5,646 nt of DNA from CAZBWE01 sp964495465 (GCA_964495465.1 CAZBWE010000121.1:1-5646); one strand, 5' to 3'. Shown: positions 1 through 5,528, counted from the stretch's first letter. Numbers and translations are program-made. The notes: generated from the sequence alone by a model not told the origin.

Positions 1-320
1 GGGCTTTTAACAATGTCAACATCCGCCTGGTCGGCCATCAGCATTAACGCATCCTCGATAGGCGTGTTTCGAAACTCGATGCTTATTCTTTTTTGCATTC
101 GTTCTTTAAGCGCTGTGCTTATATCTTCCTCTGATTCCGCCGCTGGCTCGATAGCCAGCTCCTCTGCAGGTTTCGCTTCCGGTTTTGCTACTGCTTCCAC
201 TTCCGCTTCCTCTGCTGGTTTAGCTTCGTTTTGGGCTATGGTGATTGCACATATCATGCAAACAAATAAAAGAAGCGCTATAAACTGTAATCTCCTGTGT
301 CTTACCAAAAAGCTTTTCAT
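1..320 (-). CDS. Secretin (PilQ/GspD-like), N-terminal part, cut by window edge
   Basis: This reading frame opens at the ATG at 320-318 and runs without a stop through the left edge, giving 106 complete residues. Residues 1-29 form a signal peptide: a basic start (MKSFLVRHRR), a hydrophobic core (about 13-28) and a likely cleavage after TIA29. Residues 30-70 are a Glu/Ala/Lys/Pro-rich linker with EAKPAEE repeated twice. Residues 78-106 (RISIEFRNTPIEDALMLMAD and on to DIVKSP) match the start of the short N-terminal domain of secretins and TonB receptors (STN), with the usual 'I-x-hydrophobic-x-F-x-x-x-x-I-x-x-A-L' pattern. A strong ribosome site, AGAGGA, lies six bases before the start. Secretins form the outer-membrane channel for type IV pili or type II secretion, and being last after a PilP-like gene matches pilMNOPQ order. 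The pore domain is outside the window, so PilQ and GspD cannot be separated. Confidence 0.85.
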   Translation of the reverse strand, partial: MKSFLVRHRRLQFIALLLFVCMICAITIAQNEAKPAEEAEVEAVAKPEAKPAEELAIEPAAESEEDISTALKERMQKRISIEFRNTPIEDALMLMADQADVDIVKS

Positions 321-345
321 AATAATTCCTCTTTTCAATTAACGA

Positions 346-438
346 CTAAGCATTCTGTTTTCCGAAAAGTCCGGCAAACAGATGTCCGGCAAACCACCGG
401 AGTTTAGCTTTCACAACGTTTATTTCACCTTTTATCAT
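346..438 (-). CDS. Candidate small protein of 30 residues between pilP-like and secretin genes
   Basis: A 30-codon frame starts at an ATG that overlaps the TGA stop of the PilP-like gene as ATGA (438-435) and ends with TAG at 348-346, 25 bases before the secretin start. The peptide begins MIKGEINVVKAKLRW, continues with the hydrophobic stretch FAGHLFAGLFG and ends KQNA. It is basic in its first half and aromatic/glycine-rich in the second, so it could sit on or in a membrane, though it is short for a full transmembrane helix. An 11-base direct repeat with a 15-base period makes two in-frame FAG units. No good ribosome site precedes the ATG; translation would depend on coupling to the upstream gene. 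An internal GTG (414-412) is an alternative start. I do not recognise a family. It could be a chance ORF in the spacer, so confidence is moderate to low. Confidence 0.4.
   Translation of the reverse strand: MIKGEINVVKAKLRWFAGHLFAGLFGKQNA
369..394. repeat. 11-base direct repeat, GTCCGGCAAAC twice
   Basis: GTCCGGCAAAC occurs at 369-379 and again at 384-394, separated by AGAT. The 15-base period is a multiple of three, so it keeps frame inside the 30-codon ORF. The second copy also overlaps an inverted repeat, TCCGG (385-389) with CCGGA (397-401), that could form a 5-bp hairpin with a 7-base loop in the mRNA between the pilP-like and secretin genes. Confidence 0.8.
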
Positions 439-1160
439 TCGACTTTTTGTGTCCACCGTTGGTTGTTCATTCTGAATTCGATTGAGTCCTCGTTTATTTT
501 TACAATGGTTACATCTGATATTGTGTCGCCTTCATGCACAAGTTGAGTGCCGACTACCGCAACCGGATTGTCTTTGCTGTATACAATGCCTCTTACGGGC
601 AGTCTGCTCATCCTTATACCCTTTGCTTCAGCTTTGGCGCCTTCCGTGCCGGCTTTGGCTGATGAGCTGGGCTGCATGGGGTCTCGAAGACCTGCCGGAT
701 AGGGCTCCGGAATCTCCCAGTCAATTTCGCGTTTTGACACGGCGGCAACGTCTTTCGATTTGGATTTTTGAGCGGTAGATATTGCGCCTGAGGGCGATTT
801 AAAGAAGGGCATAAGCACGAATATCAAAACAATAATGAGAGACGGCACTATGACCAGCATTATCTTGTGTTTTGTAGGGCTCACACCCTCTTCGGGTGTT
901 AGAATCCTCTTTTTTATCTTTTGCCACATTTCCCCTATACGGGATTTGCCGGCCGGTGATTTGGGAATTCCAGCCGCTTTGGGCTTCGACATGGGCGGTA
1001 TTGGCTTTGGTGTAGGTCTTTGCTCTGCCGGACCTGCTGGAGCAGAATCTGATGGCTGTTTAGCATTGTCCCTGCCTGGAATGGGGACACCTTCGAAGAT
1101 AGACGATATCTCCTTATGCAATCCCGCCTTATGCTTTTTCTTGGATTCATTCTCTTGCAT
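435..1160 (-). CDS. PilP/GspC-like bitopic membrane protein with long cytoplasmic tail
   Basis: The product has 241 residues. Residues 1-97 lack a signal peptide and are polar, rich in Lys and Pro (KKKHK near the start, then HKEISSIFEGVPIP and a Pro/Ala/Lys-rich stretch at 40-70). Residues 100-120 are one hydrophobic helix (IMLVIVPSLIIVLIFVLMPF). Residues 121-185 are a linker with YPAGLRDPM, resembling the 'RDPF' motif seen in PilP. Residues 186-241 (LPVRGIVYSKDNPVAVVGTQ, then HEGDTISDVTIVKINEDSIE) resemble the small beta domain of PilP and the HR domain of GspC, which contact the secretin. The gene overlaps the end of the preceding parA by 14 bases and has a good ribosome site (GAGGAG) seven bases before ATG. 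The likely role is linking the inner-membrane PilMNO-like complex to the secretin. It is odd in not being a lipoprotein as PilP usually is, and in its long cytoplasmic tail. The family call rests on topology, motif and position. Confidence 0.7.
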   Translation of the reverse strand: MQENESKKKHKAGLHKEISSIFEGVPIPGRDNAKQPSDSAPAGPAEQRPTPKPIPPMSKPKAAGIPKSPAGKSRIGEMWQKIKKRILTPEEGVSPTKHKIMLVIVPSLIIVLIFVLMPFFKSPSGAISTAQKSKSKDVAAVSKREIDWEIPEPYPAGLRDPMQPSSSAKAGTEGAKAEAKGIRMSRLPVRGIVYSKDNPVAVVGTQLVHEGDTISDVTIVKINEDSIEFRMNNQRWTQKVE

Positions 1161-1920
1161 TTAATATCTCCTCAGCCAAGGCCTTATATTCTGCTGCCCC
1201 TTTGCTTTCGGGCGCATAGGTCACGACGCTCTCTCCGGCGCTTGGGGCTTCAGCTAATTTTATGGTTCTGTGGATAACCGTATTAAACACTAAATCACCA
1301 AAGAAATCCCTCATCTGCTGCTGGATTTGCTTGCTTAAGGTAGCTCTGCTTTCGACAAAGGTCAGCAGAAGACCCAGAATTTTTACCTCGCAGGGGTGGA
1401 AACGCTCTCTGATGATGCTGACGGTTTCGAGTAGCTGTTTCAGGCCTTCCATCGCATAGTAATGTGCTTGAACAGGCACGATGACATCGGTGCTCGCTAC
1501 GAGTGCATTAAGGGTCAATAAGCCAAGCGACGGAGGGCAGTCGATGATGCATACGCCGTATTTGTCCTTGACGGTTTTTATCTGCTCACTTAAGACGAAC
1601 TCTCTTCCGAATACGAGCGTCAGCTCAAGCTCCGCGCCTGCAAGAAGAATATTACTTGGCGCCACATTAAGCGATTCAATTTTGGTCCCCAATATTACTT
1701 TGGAAAGGGGGACTTGAGCATTTGTAAAAGTAAGAGTGTTATAAATAGTCGTAGGTAGCTTATCAGGTTGATATCCCAGACCCAGGGTTGTGTGCCCCTG
1801 TGGGTCTAAGTCAATTACTAATACCTTATTGCCTTGTTTGGCAAGAGCAGCCGCAAGGTTCACCGCAGTTGTTGTTTTGCCGCAACCACCTTTTTGATTT
1901 GCTATTGCTATTACTTTCAT
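1147..1920 (-). CDS. ParA/Soj-family ATPase, second of a tandem pair
   Basis: A full-length 257-residue ParA-type P-loop ATPase. Visible motifs are the deviant Walker A KGGCGKTT at residues 10-17 with the signature lysine K10, Walker A' (VLVIDLDPQGHTT, about 33-45), and Walker B IIDCPPSL near residue 130. The C-terminal block IHRTIKLAEAPSAGESV is typical of Soj-like ParA proteins. Family members dimerise on ATP, bind DNA nonspecifically and release when a partner stimulates hydrolysis, thereby positioning plasmids, chromosomes or protein complexes. No ParB gene or parS-like site is seen, and the position between pilO-like and pilP-like genes argues for positioning a protein machine instead of DNA. 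It lies 110 bases after the first parA and overlaps the pilP-like gene by 14 bases. No clear ribosome site precedes its ATG. By eye it is roughly 70% identical to its neighbour. The family call is firm; the cargo is inference. Confidence 0.92.
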   Translation of the reverse strand: MKVIAIANQKGGCGKTTTAVNLAAALAKQGNKVLVIDLDPQGHTTLGLGYQPDKLPTTIYNTLTFTNAQVPLSKVILGTKIESLNVAPSNILLAGAELELTLVFGREFVLSEQIKTVKDKYGVCIIDCPPSLGLLTLNALVASTDVIVPVQAHYYAMEGLKQLLETVSIIRERFHPCEVKILGLLLTFVESRATLSKQIQQQMRDFFGDLVFNTVIHRTIKLAEAPSAGESVVTYAPESKGAAEYKALAEEILNARE

Positions 1921-1975
1921 ATTTATATACCGTCAACTTTTCTATACAGGCCGGCGGATTCTTAATTTTCCTGTT

Positions 1976-2013
1976 AAAGAAAAACCACGTACCTGGCCGA
2001 TGGCCCGTATCGT
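1976..2013 (-). terminator. Possible weak terminator or attenuator between the two parA genes
   Basis: In the minus-strand transcript, an imperfect hairpin lies 17 bases after the stop of the first parA. Its core is GGCC-ATC-GGCC (2005-1995), with outer pairs TAC/GTA and ACG/CGT interrupted by small bulges (2013-1987). It is followed by GGTTTTTCTTT (1986-1976). This has the form of a Rho-independent terminator, but the stem is short and bulged, so partial read-through is more likely than full stop. It would lower expression of the second parA, pilP-like and secretin genes relative to the upstream ones. Confidence 0.35.
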
Positions 2014-2030
2014 TATATTTTTATAATTTC

Positions 2031-2867
2031 TTATGAACTTATCTGTTCAGCCAAAACCTTGGCACTGCTCGTTTCTTCATACGAGATTCTGCCGTTTAGT
2101 GCCTCTTCGGCTAATGCCTTGTATTCGTCAGCGCCCTTGCTTTTGGGTGCATAGCTCAGAACGGACTCACCGGCACTTGGCGCTTCTGCCAGTCTTGTGG
2201 TTCTGTGAATAACAGTGTCGAACACTAATTCGCCGAAAAAGTCTCTCATCTGCTGCTGTATTTGCCTGCTCAGTAATATCCTGCTTTCGACGAAGGTCAA
2301 AAGGACTCCCAGAATCTTCAAAGCGGGATTGAACCGTTCATTGACAATATCTATAGTCTCGAGTAGCTGCTTCAATCCTTCGAGGGCGTAATACTGAGTC
2401 TGAACCGGTATTATCACATCGGTGCTCGCGACCAGTGCATTCAACGTAAGCAAGCTCAGCGACGGCGAGCAGTCAATGACACATATGTCGTAATTATCGC
2501 TTATAGGTTCGAGCTGCTGTTTCAGCACATACTCTCTCCCGTAGAGTGTAGCCAGCTCAAATTCCACTCCTGAAAGCAGGATATTACTCGGAGCCAGATG
2601 TAATCCTTCGACGTTGGTATTTACTATTATTCTGCCGATTGGTATTTGCACCCTCGATATCGGGATTTCCGCCTTGGTAATAGCGTCATAAACGGTTTTA
2701 TCCAGGTCGTCCGGGTTATATCCGAATCCCAGTGTAGTATGTGCCTGTGGGTCGAGGTCGATTATCAAAACTCGTTTTCCTAAGGTTGTAAAAGCTGCTG
2801 CAAGGTTAACAGAGGTGGTCGTTTTGCCACAGCCGCCTTTCTGGTTTGCTATTGATATTGTCTTCAT
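2031..2867 (-). CDS. ParA/Soj-family ATPase, first of a tandem pair
   Basis: A full-length 278-residue ParA-type ATPase. Residues 10-17 are the deviant Walker A KGGCGKTT with K10 and K15; residues 33-45 are Walker A' (VLIIDLDPQAHTT); residues 130-137 are Walker B, VIDCSPSL with D132. In the last motif Ser replaces the first Pro of the usual DCPPSL kept by its neighbour. The block TVIHRTTRLAEAPSAGES follows the Soj pattern. Compared with the second parA it carries an extra C-terminal tail of about 20 residues (ISYEETSSAKVLAEQISS), which could be a specific partner contact. The ATG at 2867-2865 has a weak GGTG ribosome site five bases upstream. The gene lies 49 bases after the pilO-like stop, in the same direction, so it is probably co-transcribed. 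The likely role is subcellular positioning of the pilus or secretion complex; this is inferred from context only, and no ParB partner is visible. Confidence 0.92.
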   Translation of the reverse strand: MKTISIANQKGGCGKTTTSVNLAAAFTTLGKRVLIIDLDPQAHTTLGFGYNPDDLDKTVYDAITKAEIPISRVQIPIGRIIVNTNVEGLHLAPSNILLSGVEFELATLYGREYVLKQQLEPISDNYDICVIDCSPSLSLLTLNALVASTDVIIPVQTQYYALEGLKQLLETIDIVNERFNPALKILGVLLTFVESRILLSRQIQQQMRDFFGELVFDTVIHRTTRLAEAPSAGESVLSYAPKSKGADEYKALAEEALNGRISYEETSSAKVLAEQISS

Positions 2868-2885
2868 TTTTGCACCATAAATCGT

Positions 2886-2899
2886 GCCGAAAAGTCGGC
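2886..2899 (-). other. Small hairpin in the pilO-like/parA spacer
   Basis: A perfect 5-bp inverted repeat, GCCGA-AAAG-TCGGC on the plus strand, sits in the 49-base gap between the pilO-like stop and the first parA start. On the transcribed strand it is not followed by a U-run (next is ACGATTTATGG), so it does not look like a terminator. It could act in mRNA stability or processing, or be incidental. Confidence 0.35.
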
Positions 2900-2916
2900 G
2901 TTTCTAAACTGTCTTG

Positions 2917-3501
2917 CTATTTCCTGACAAAAACTGCTACGCTCATACTTACGCGATTGCCTGTTCCGCTTTTATCTTGTGCTGAGCGACTCATTGTAAA
3001 CTCATCTACAAAAACGACCGGTTTATGTCTCTCCAGAGCATTTAAGAAAGTCGTAAACTGCTCAAAGCTGGCCGTAAAGCTGATGTCAAACTGATTCTCT
3101 CCTATGTGTTCACAATCGCCGATATTTGATACTCTGCTTTGCTTGTTTCTTATGCTGAACGTACTAATTTTCGCATCGCTGGCAATCCGGCTTATATCGA
3201 ATGTGAGGCCGGCCGCATCTTCAAAACCAATAATATAATTATCCAGCTTGTCCTTTAATTGTTCTATTTCTCTTTTTGACTCGTTTCTGGTTTCCTCCTG
3301 TGTTGCTTTGATAGCGGATTGGTGACCCTGTTTTGCCTTGGCAAGTTTCTGCTCAACGGCATTTTTGGTTTTGTTTTGTGGCGCAAGCACGAGTATATAA
3401 GCGAAAAGAAATAATACAAAGCAGCCCATCCACGACAGGGCTACTGTCATAAGTTGTTTTTTGTAAGATTTTATGAAATTTTTCCTATAGGCCGAATTCA
3501 T
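2917..3501 (-). CDS. pilO: PilO-like inner-membrane alignment protein
   Basis: The 194-residue product has the PilO/GspM layout: a short basic cytoplasmic start (1-17), one transmembrane helix (about 18-40, MTVALSWMGCFVLFLFAYIL), a charged coiled-coil stretch (about 44-88, with KREIEQLKDKLDNY) and a C-terminal periplasmic domain (about 98-194). In that domain, FEQFTTFLNALERHKPVVFV resembles the 'F-x-x-f-l-x-x-L-E-x-x-x-P-v-v-v' stretch of PilO ferredoxin-like domains. PilO pairs with PilN to align the pilus platform with the secretin. The ATG at 3501-3499 is 10 bases after the pilN-like stop, with no strong ribosome site, so translational coupling is likely. Sequence conservation in this family is low; the assignment rests on topology and on position after pilM and pilN. 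Confidence 0.75.
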   Translation of the reverse strand: MNSAYRKNFIKSYKKQLMTVALSWMGCFVLFLFAYILVLAPQNKTKNAVEQKLAKAKQGHQSAIKATQEETRNESKREIEQLKDKLDNYIIGFEDAAGLTFDISRIASDAKISTFSIRNKQSRVSNIGDCEHIGENQFDISFTASFEQFTTFLNALERHKPVVFVDEFTMSRSAQDKSGTGNRVSMSVAVFVRK

Positions 3502-3511
3502 AAATAATCTG

Positions 3512-4153
3512 TCACATTCCTGGTTTTAAAGTGCAATCTATCTCGTAAGAAACAGTTCCCTGACCGTCTGCAATCCCATACTTCTGTGAAACTGTGATGT
3601 TTTCGAGCTTGGGCCCAAGGAAAGGCGAGGACAGAAGACGCTCTCGAAATTCCCTGACCGCTTTGTCACAGTCGGGCTGTGCACTGCCGTAACCGCTCAT
3701 ATGCAATGTTCTTGTTAAAAACTGGACATCTACCATTTTTTCGGGGTCGTCTTTACTGGGCACCTTTTTTTTGATGGTGCGCTGTTTTATATTAAGATTG
3801 GTAAGTGACACCGAAGGGGGTATATTCTCCACCACTTTTGCCAGTATGGGAGACCATTGAGTATGTCTGCCAAGAGAGGAGCCGACTTCTGATATACAGG
3901 AGCTCACGATACTTTTCTCCTCGTCGAGCAGTTTTTGGGCCTCTACAACATCTGACAGCTTGTTAATCTCCGCTTCGCACCTGATTATTTCCTTATTCAG
4001 TATCGATATGGTGATTTTATTGCGGAGATACAAGCTGAACATCACTATTGCGATAACAGCCGGCACTATAATCATTACCGAAGCAATGGCTATGTCTTTA
4101 GGCCTGCTCTTTACAGGAATTCCCTCTCCTTTTAATAAATCTATCTCGTACAT
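3512..4153 (-). CDS. pilN: PilN-like inner-membrane alignment protein
   Basis: The 213-residue product starts MYEIDLLKGEGIPVK, matching the cytoplasmic I-N-L-L-P-type peptide by which PilN binds the groove of PilM, with Asp for Asn. One transmembrane helix follows (about 21-43, IAIASVMIIVPAVIAIVMFS), then a coiled-coil-like stretch (about 46-80) and a periplasmic domain (about 95-213). Its WSPILAKVVENIPPSVSLTN segment is typical of PilN/GspL C-terminal domains ('w..iL..l....P..v.L..l'). A Lys-rich insert, KKKVPSKDDPEK (128-139), lies between two predicted strands. The ATG is one base after the pilM-like stop (TGA-T-ATG), and a GAGG inside the end of pilM can serve as ribosome site, so the two are translationally coupled. 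The role is to connect cytoplasmic PilM to periplasmic PilO and PilP. Confidence 0.85.
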   Translation of the reverse strand: MYEIDLLKGEGIPVKSRPKDIAIASVMIIVPAVIAIVMFSLYLRNKITISILNKEIIRCEAEINKLSDVVEAQKLLDEEKSIVSSCISEVGSSLGRHTQWSPILAKVVENIPPSVSLTNLNIKQRTIKKKVPSKDDPEKMVDVQFLTRTLHMSGYGSAQPDCDKAVREFRERLLSSPFLGPKLENITVSQKYGIADGQGTVSYEIDCTLKPGM

Positions 4154-4154
4154 A

Positions 4155-5186
4155 TCAGAACGACCTCATCGCAAGACCTGCTGCTACCGCCAGTGCAGGG
4201 CCGTGTTTTTCGAGAACGTGTTTGTGCCAGTTCCCTGCATTACAGCGTATTTTTTCAAATGGATTCCACAAAATCGCCTCTGCCGGCAAACGGTCATTGA
4301 GCAGCTCCACAAATCCGTTCACCAGGGCGAAACCGCCGCATACATATATCTTGTCAACAACTGCCGGCTTCTCCTCCGCCTTGTAATAGTGTGATGTTTT
4401 AGTTACATCAATAATCAGTTTATTGCACGCCCTTGCTAAGCTGTCACGGAGCTCGAGCTGGTCTTTCTCGGATTCCCCGCGAAGAATTTTCTCGACGGCC
4501 CCTGTGGCCATATTCTTTTCTTCTGCTATCTGGCTTATAATATCGTCGCCGGCATAATCCAGATCGCGGATAAAAGGCAATCCGTTATCTCGCATAATTG
4601 CCAAAGTTGTGGATGTGTGTCCGACTTTCAGGATAGCTATCGTCTGGCCCGGCTGCGGCTCTTCGTATGCGCTGAAGCAATTTAAAAGTGCCAGGCCGTC
4701 AACATCCATCAGAACGCAATCAAGGGATGCTTCCTGAGCAACCTCCTTTTTGCTTTGGACTATATTGTTTGTGGCCGCCACCAGGACACCCTTTATCGTT
4801 TCTTCATTTTTGGGTATCAATTGATAATCGACCGTGCCGTCTTTCGTGCTGAACGGGCAAACCTGCGATGCTTCCAGAAATACCGCTCCGTCTATTTCCT
4901 CTGCCGGCAGCACGGGAAACTCAAAATCGCGAACCGCTACCTCCGGGCCGCATACGCTGCATACCGCAAATCTCGTCTGGGTCCCCGTTACCTCAAGGCA
5001 TTTGCGGATTGCCTTAACCGTGTTTTTTGTTTTCAGGTTCGGGTCATCTCCGCTCGGCATAATATCAATGATACCCGCTGATGTAACTGAATAGCCGGTA
5101 TTATCTTTGCTTAGCTGCACCATCTTGACCGACGATGAGCCGATATCGAGTCCTATGACCTCGTTTTGCTTGAAATTAAATACCAT
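4155..5186 (-). CDS. pilM: PilM-like actin-fold ATPase of the pilus/secretion platform
   Basis: The 343-residue product has the PilM/FtsA-type actin fold. Phosphate-1 motif: VIGLDIGSSSVKMVQL (10-25). PilM-typical DVDGLALLNCF lies at 161-171. The phosphate-2 region is ILKVGHTSTTLAIM (185-198), where Lys187 stands in place of the usual Asp of 'v-D-i-G'. FIRDLDYAGDDIISQIA (205-221) resembles the 'F-x-R-x-i-x-x-G-G-x-x-i-T-x-x-i' segment. The adenosine motif is KIYVCGGFALVNGF (279-292), followed by WNPF (307-310). The end, ALAVAAGLAMRSF, is like the 'GLAlR' end of PilM. Length is normal (about 350). It is the first gene of the operon, with ATG at 5186-5184 and only a weak GGA ribosome site upstream. 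PilM is cytoplasmic and binds the N-terminal peptide of PilN, whose gene follows after one base. The Lys substitution might change ATP hydrolysis; the family call is firm. Confidence 0.92.
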   Translation of the reverse strand: MVFNFKQNEVIGLDIGSSSVKMVQLSKDNTGYSVTSAGIIDIMPSGDDPNLKTKNTVKAIRKCLEVTGTQTRFAVCSVCGPEVAVRDFEFPVLPAEEIDGAVFLEASQVCPFSTKDGTVDYQLIPKNEETIKGVLVAATNNIVQSKKEVAQEASLDCVLMDVDGLALLNCFSAYEEPQPGQTIAILKVGHTSTTLAIMRDNGLPFIRDLDYAGDDIISQIAEEKNMATGAVEKILRGESEKDQLELRDSLARACNKLIIDVTKTSHYYKAEEKPAVVDKIYVCGGFALVNGFVELLNDRLPAEAILWNPFEKIRCNAGNWHKHVLEKHGPALAVAAGLAMRSF

Positions 5187-5215
5187 TTCAAATCCGTTAT
5201 TTGTATTTCGTCTTG

Positions 5216-5243
5216 TTTTTACGCTACAATATTAGCGCTTCAA
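5216..5243 (-). promoter_or_regulatory. Candidate promoter with inverted repeat in the spacer
   Basis: On the minus strand, TTGAAG (5243-5238) and TAAAAA (5221-5216) are separated by 16 bases and each match four of six positions of the sigma-70 -35 and -10 boxes. The 16-base spacer is exactly an inverted repeat, CGCTA-ATATTG-TAGCG (5237-5222), which could bind a regulator. The predicted start would be about 20-25 bases before the pilM ATG. The boxes are weak and the organism's consensus is unknown, so this is tentative. Confidence 0.3.
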
Positions 5244-5456
5244 ACATTGCAATTATTCATCGGCTTTAAAAATGGGCTGTTTAACCTGGAAATTAGATTT
5301 GGGCCGTTTATGGCCTATTAAACCTGTTTTTGAAATGCAGCGTCCTATAAGTAGCGATATGGCTTGTAGTTATGCAAAGCGGTAGGCAGGTTGCTCTTTA
5401 TATTTAGCCACAAGTTTTACTTATGGTTTGGGGGTAAGTTATTACGCGGTTGCTTG

Positions 5457-5475
5457 CCCGCCTTTGTCTGGCGGG
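5457..5475. repeat. Perfect 6-bp inverted repeat, CCCGCC/GGCGGG
   Basis: CCCGCC (5457-5462), a 7-base loop TTTGTCT, then GGCGGG (5470-5475). It is a stable GC-only stem directly beside a second palindrome. Neither strand has a U-run immediately after it, so it is not a textbook terminator by itself. Its form suggests part of a dispersed palindromic intergenic repeat. Confidence 0.7.
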
Positions 5476-5495
5476 GTATGGACTCCATACTTTTT
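5476..5495 (+). terminator. Hairpin plus T-run, terminator-like on the plus strand
   Basis: GTATGGACTCCATAC (5476-5490) folds into a 6-bp stem GTATGG/CCATAC with loop ACT and is followed by TTTTT (5491-5495), the layout of a Rho-independent terminator for plus-strand transcription. No plus-strand gene is visible upstream of it, so it may instead be part of a repeat element that happens to look like a terminator. Confidence 0.35.
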
Positions 5496-5497
5496 AA

Positions 5498-5528
5498 TTC
5501 GACATTCCTTGTTCGATATTCGATATTC
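5498..5528. repeat. Cluster of TTCGA(C/T)ATTC short repeats
   Basis: TTCGACATTC (5498-5507), TTCGATATTC (5512-5521) and an overlapping third copy TTCGATATTC (5519-5528) lie within 31 bases, the last two with a 7-base period (GATATTC twice). They sit directly beside the palindromes at 5457-5490 and are followed by a T-rich stretch, in the manner of low-complexity dispersed intergenic repeats. Confidence 0.7.

Noticed and set aside
13..342. 109-codon plus-strand ORF, Ser/Ala-rich
   Set aside because: It is antisense to the secretin start, whose signal peptide, ribosome site and STN domain are clear; its Ser/Ala composition is the shadow of the Glu/Ala/Lys-rich linker.
835..1164. 109-codon plus-strand ORF opposite the pilP-like gene
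   Set aside because: It is antisense to a gene with a good ribosome site, membrane helix and operon context; its hydrophobicity is explained by complementing the Lys/Pro-rich tail.
2868..2916. parS-like centromere site for the ParA pair
   Set aside because: The only inverted repeat (GCCGA/TCGGC) does not resemble the TGTTTCACGTGAAACA-type parS, and no ParB gene is present in the window.
3960..4394. 144-codon plus-strand ORF across the pilN-pilM junction
   Set aside because: It crosses two well-supported minus-strand genes and has no recognisable domain or matching upstream signal.
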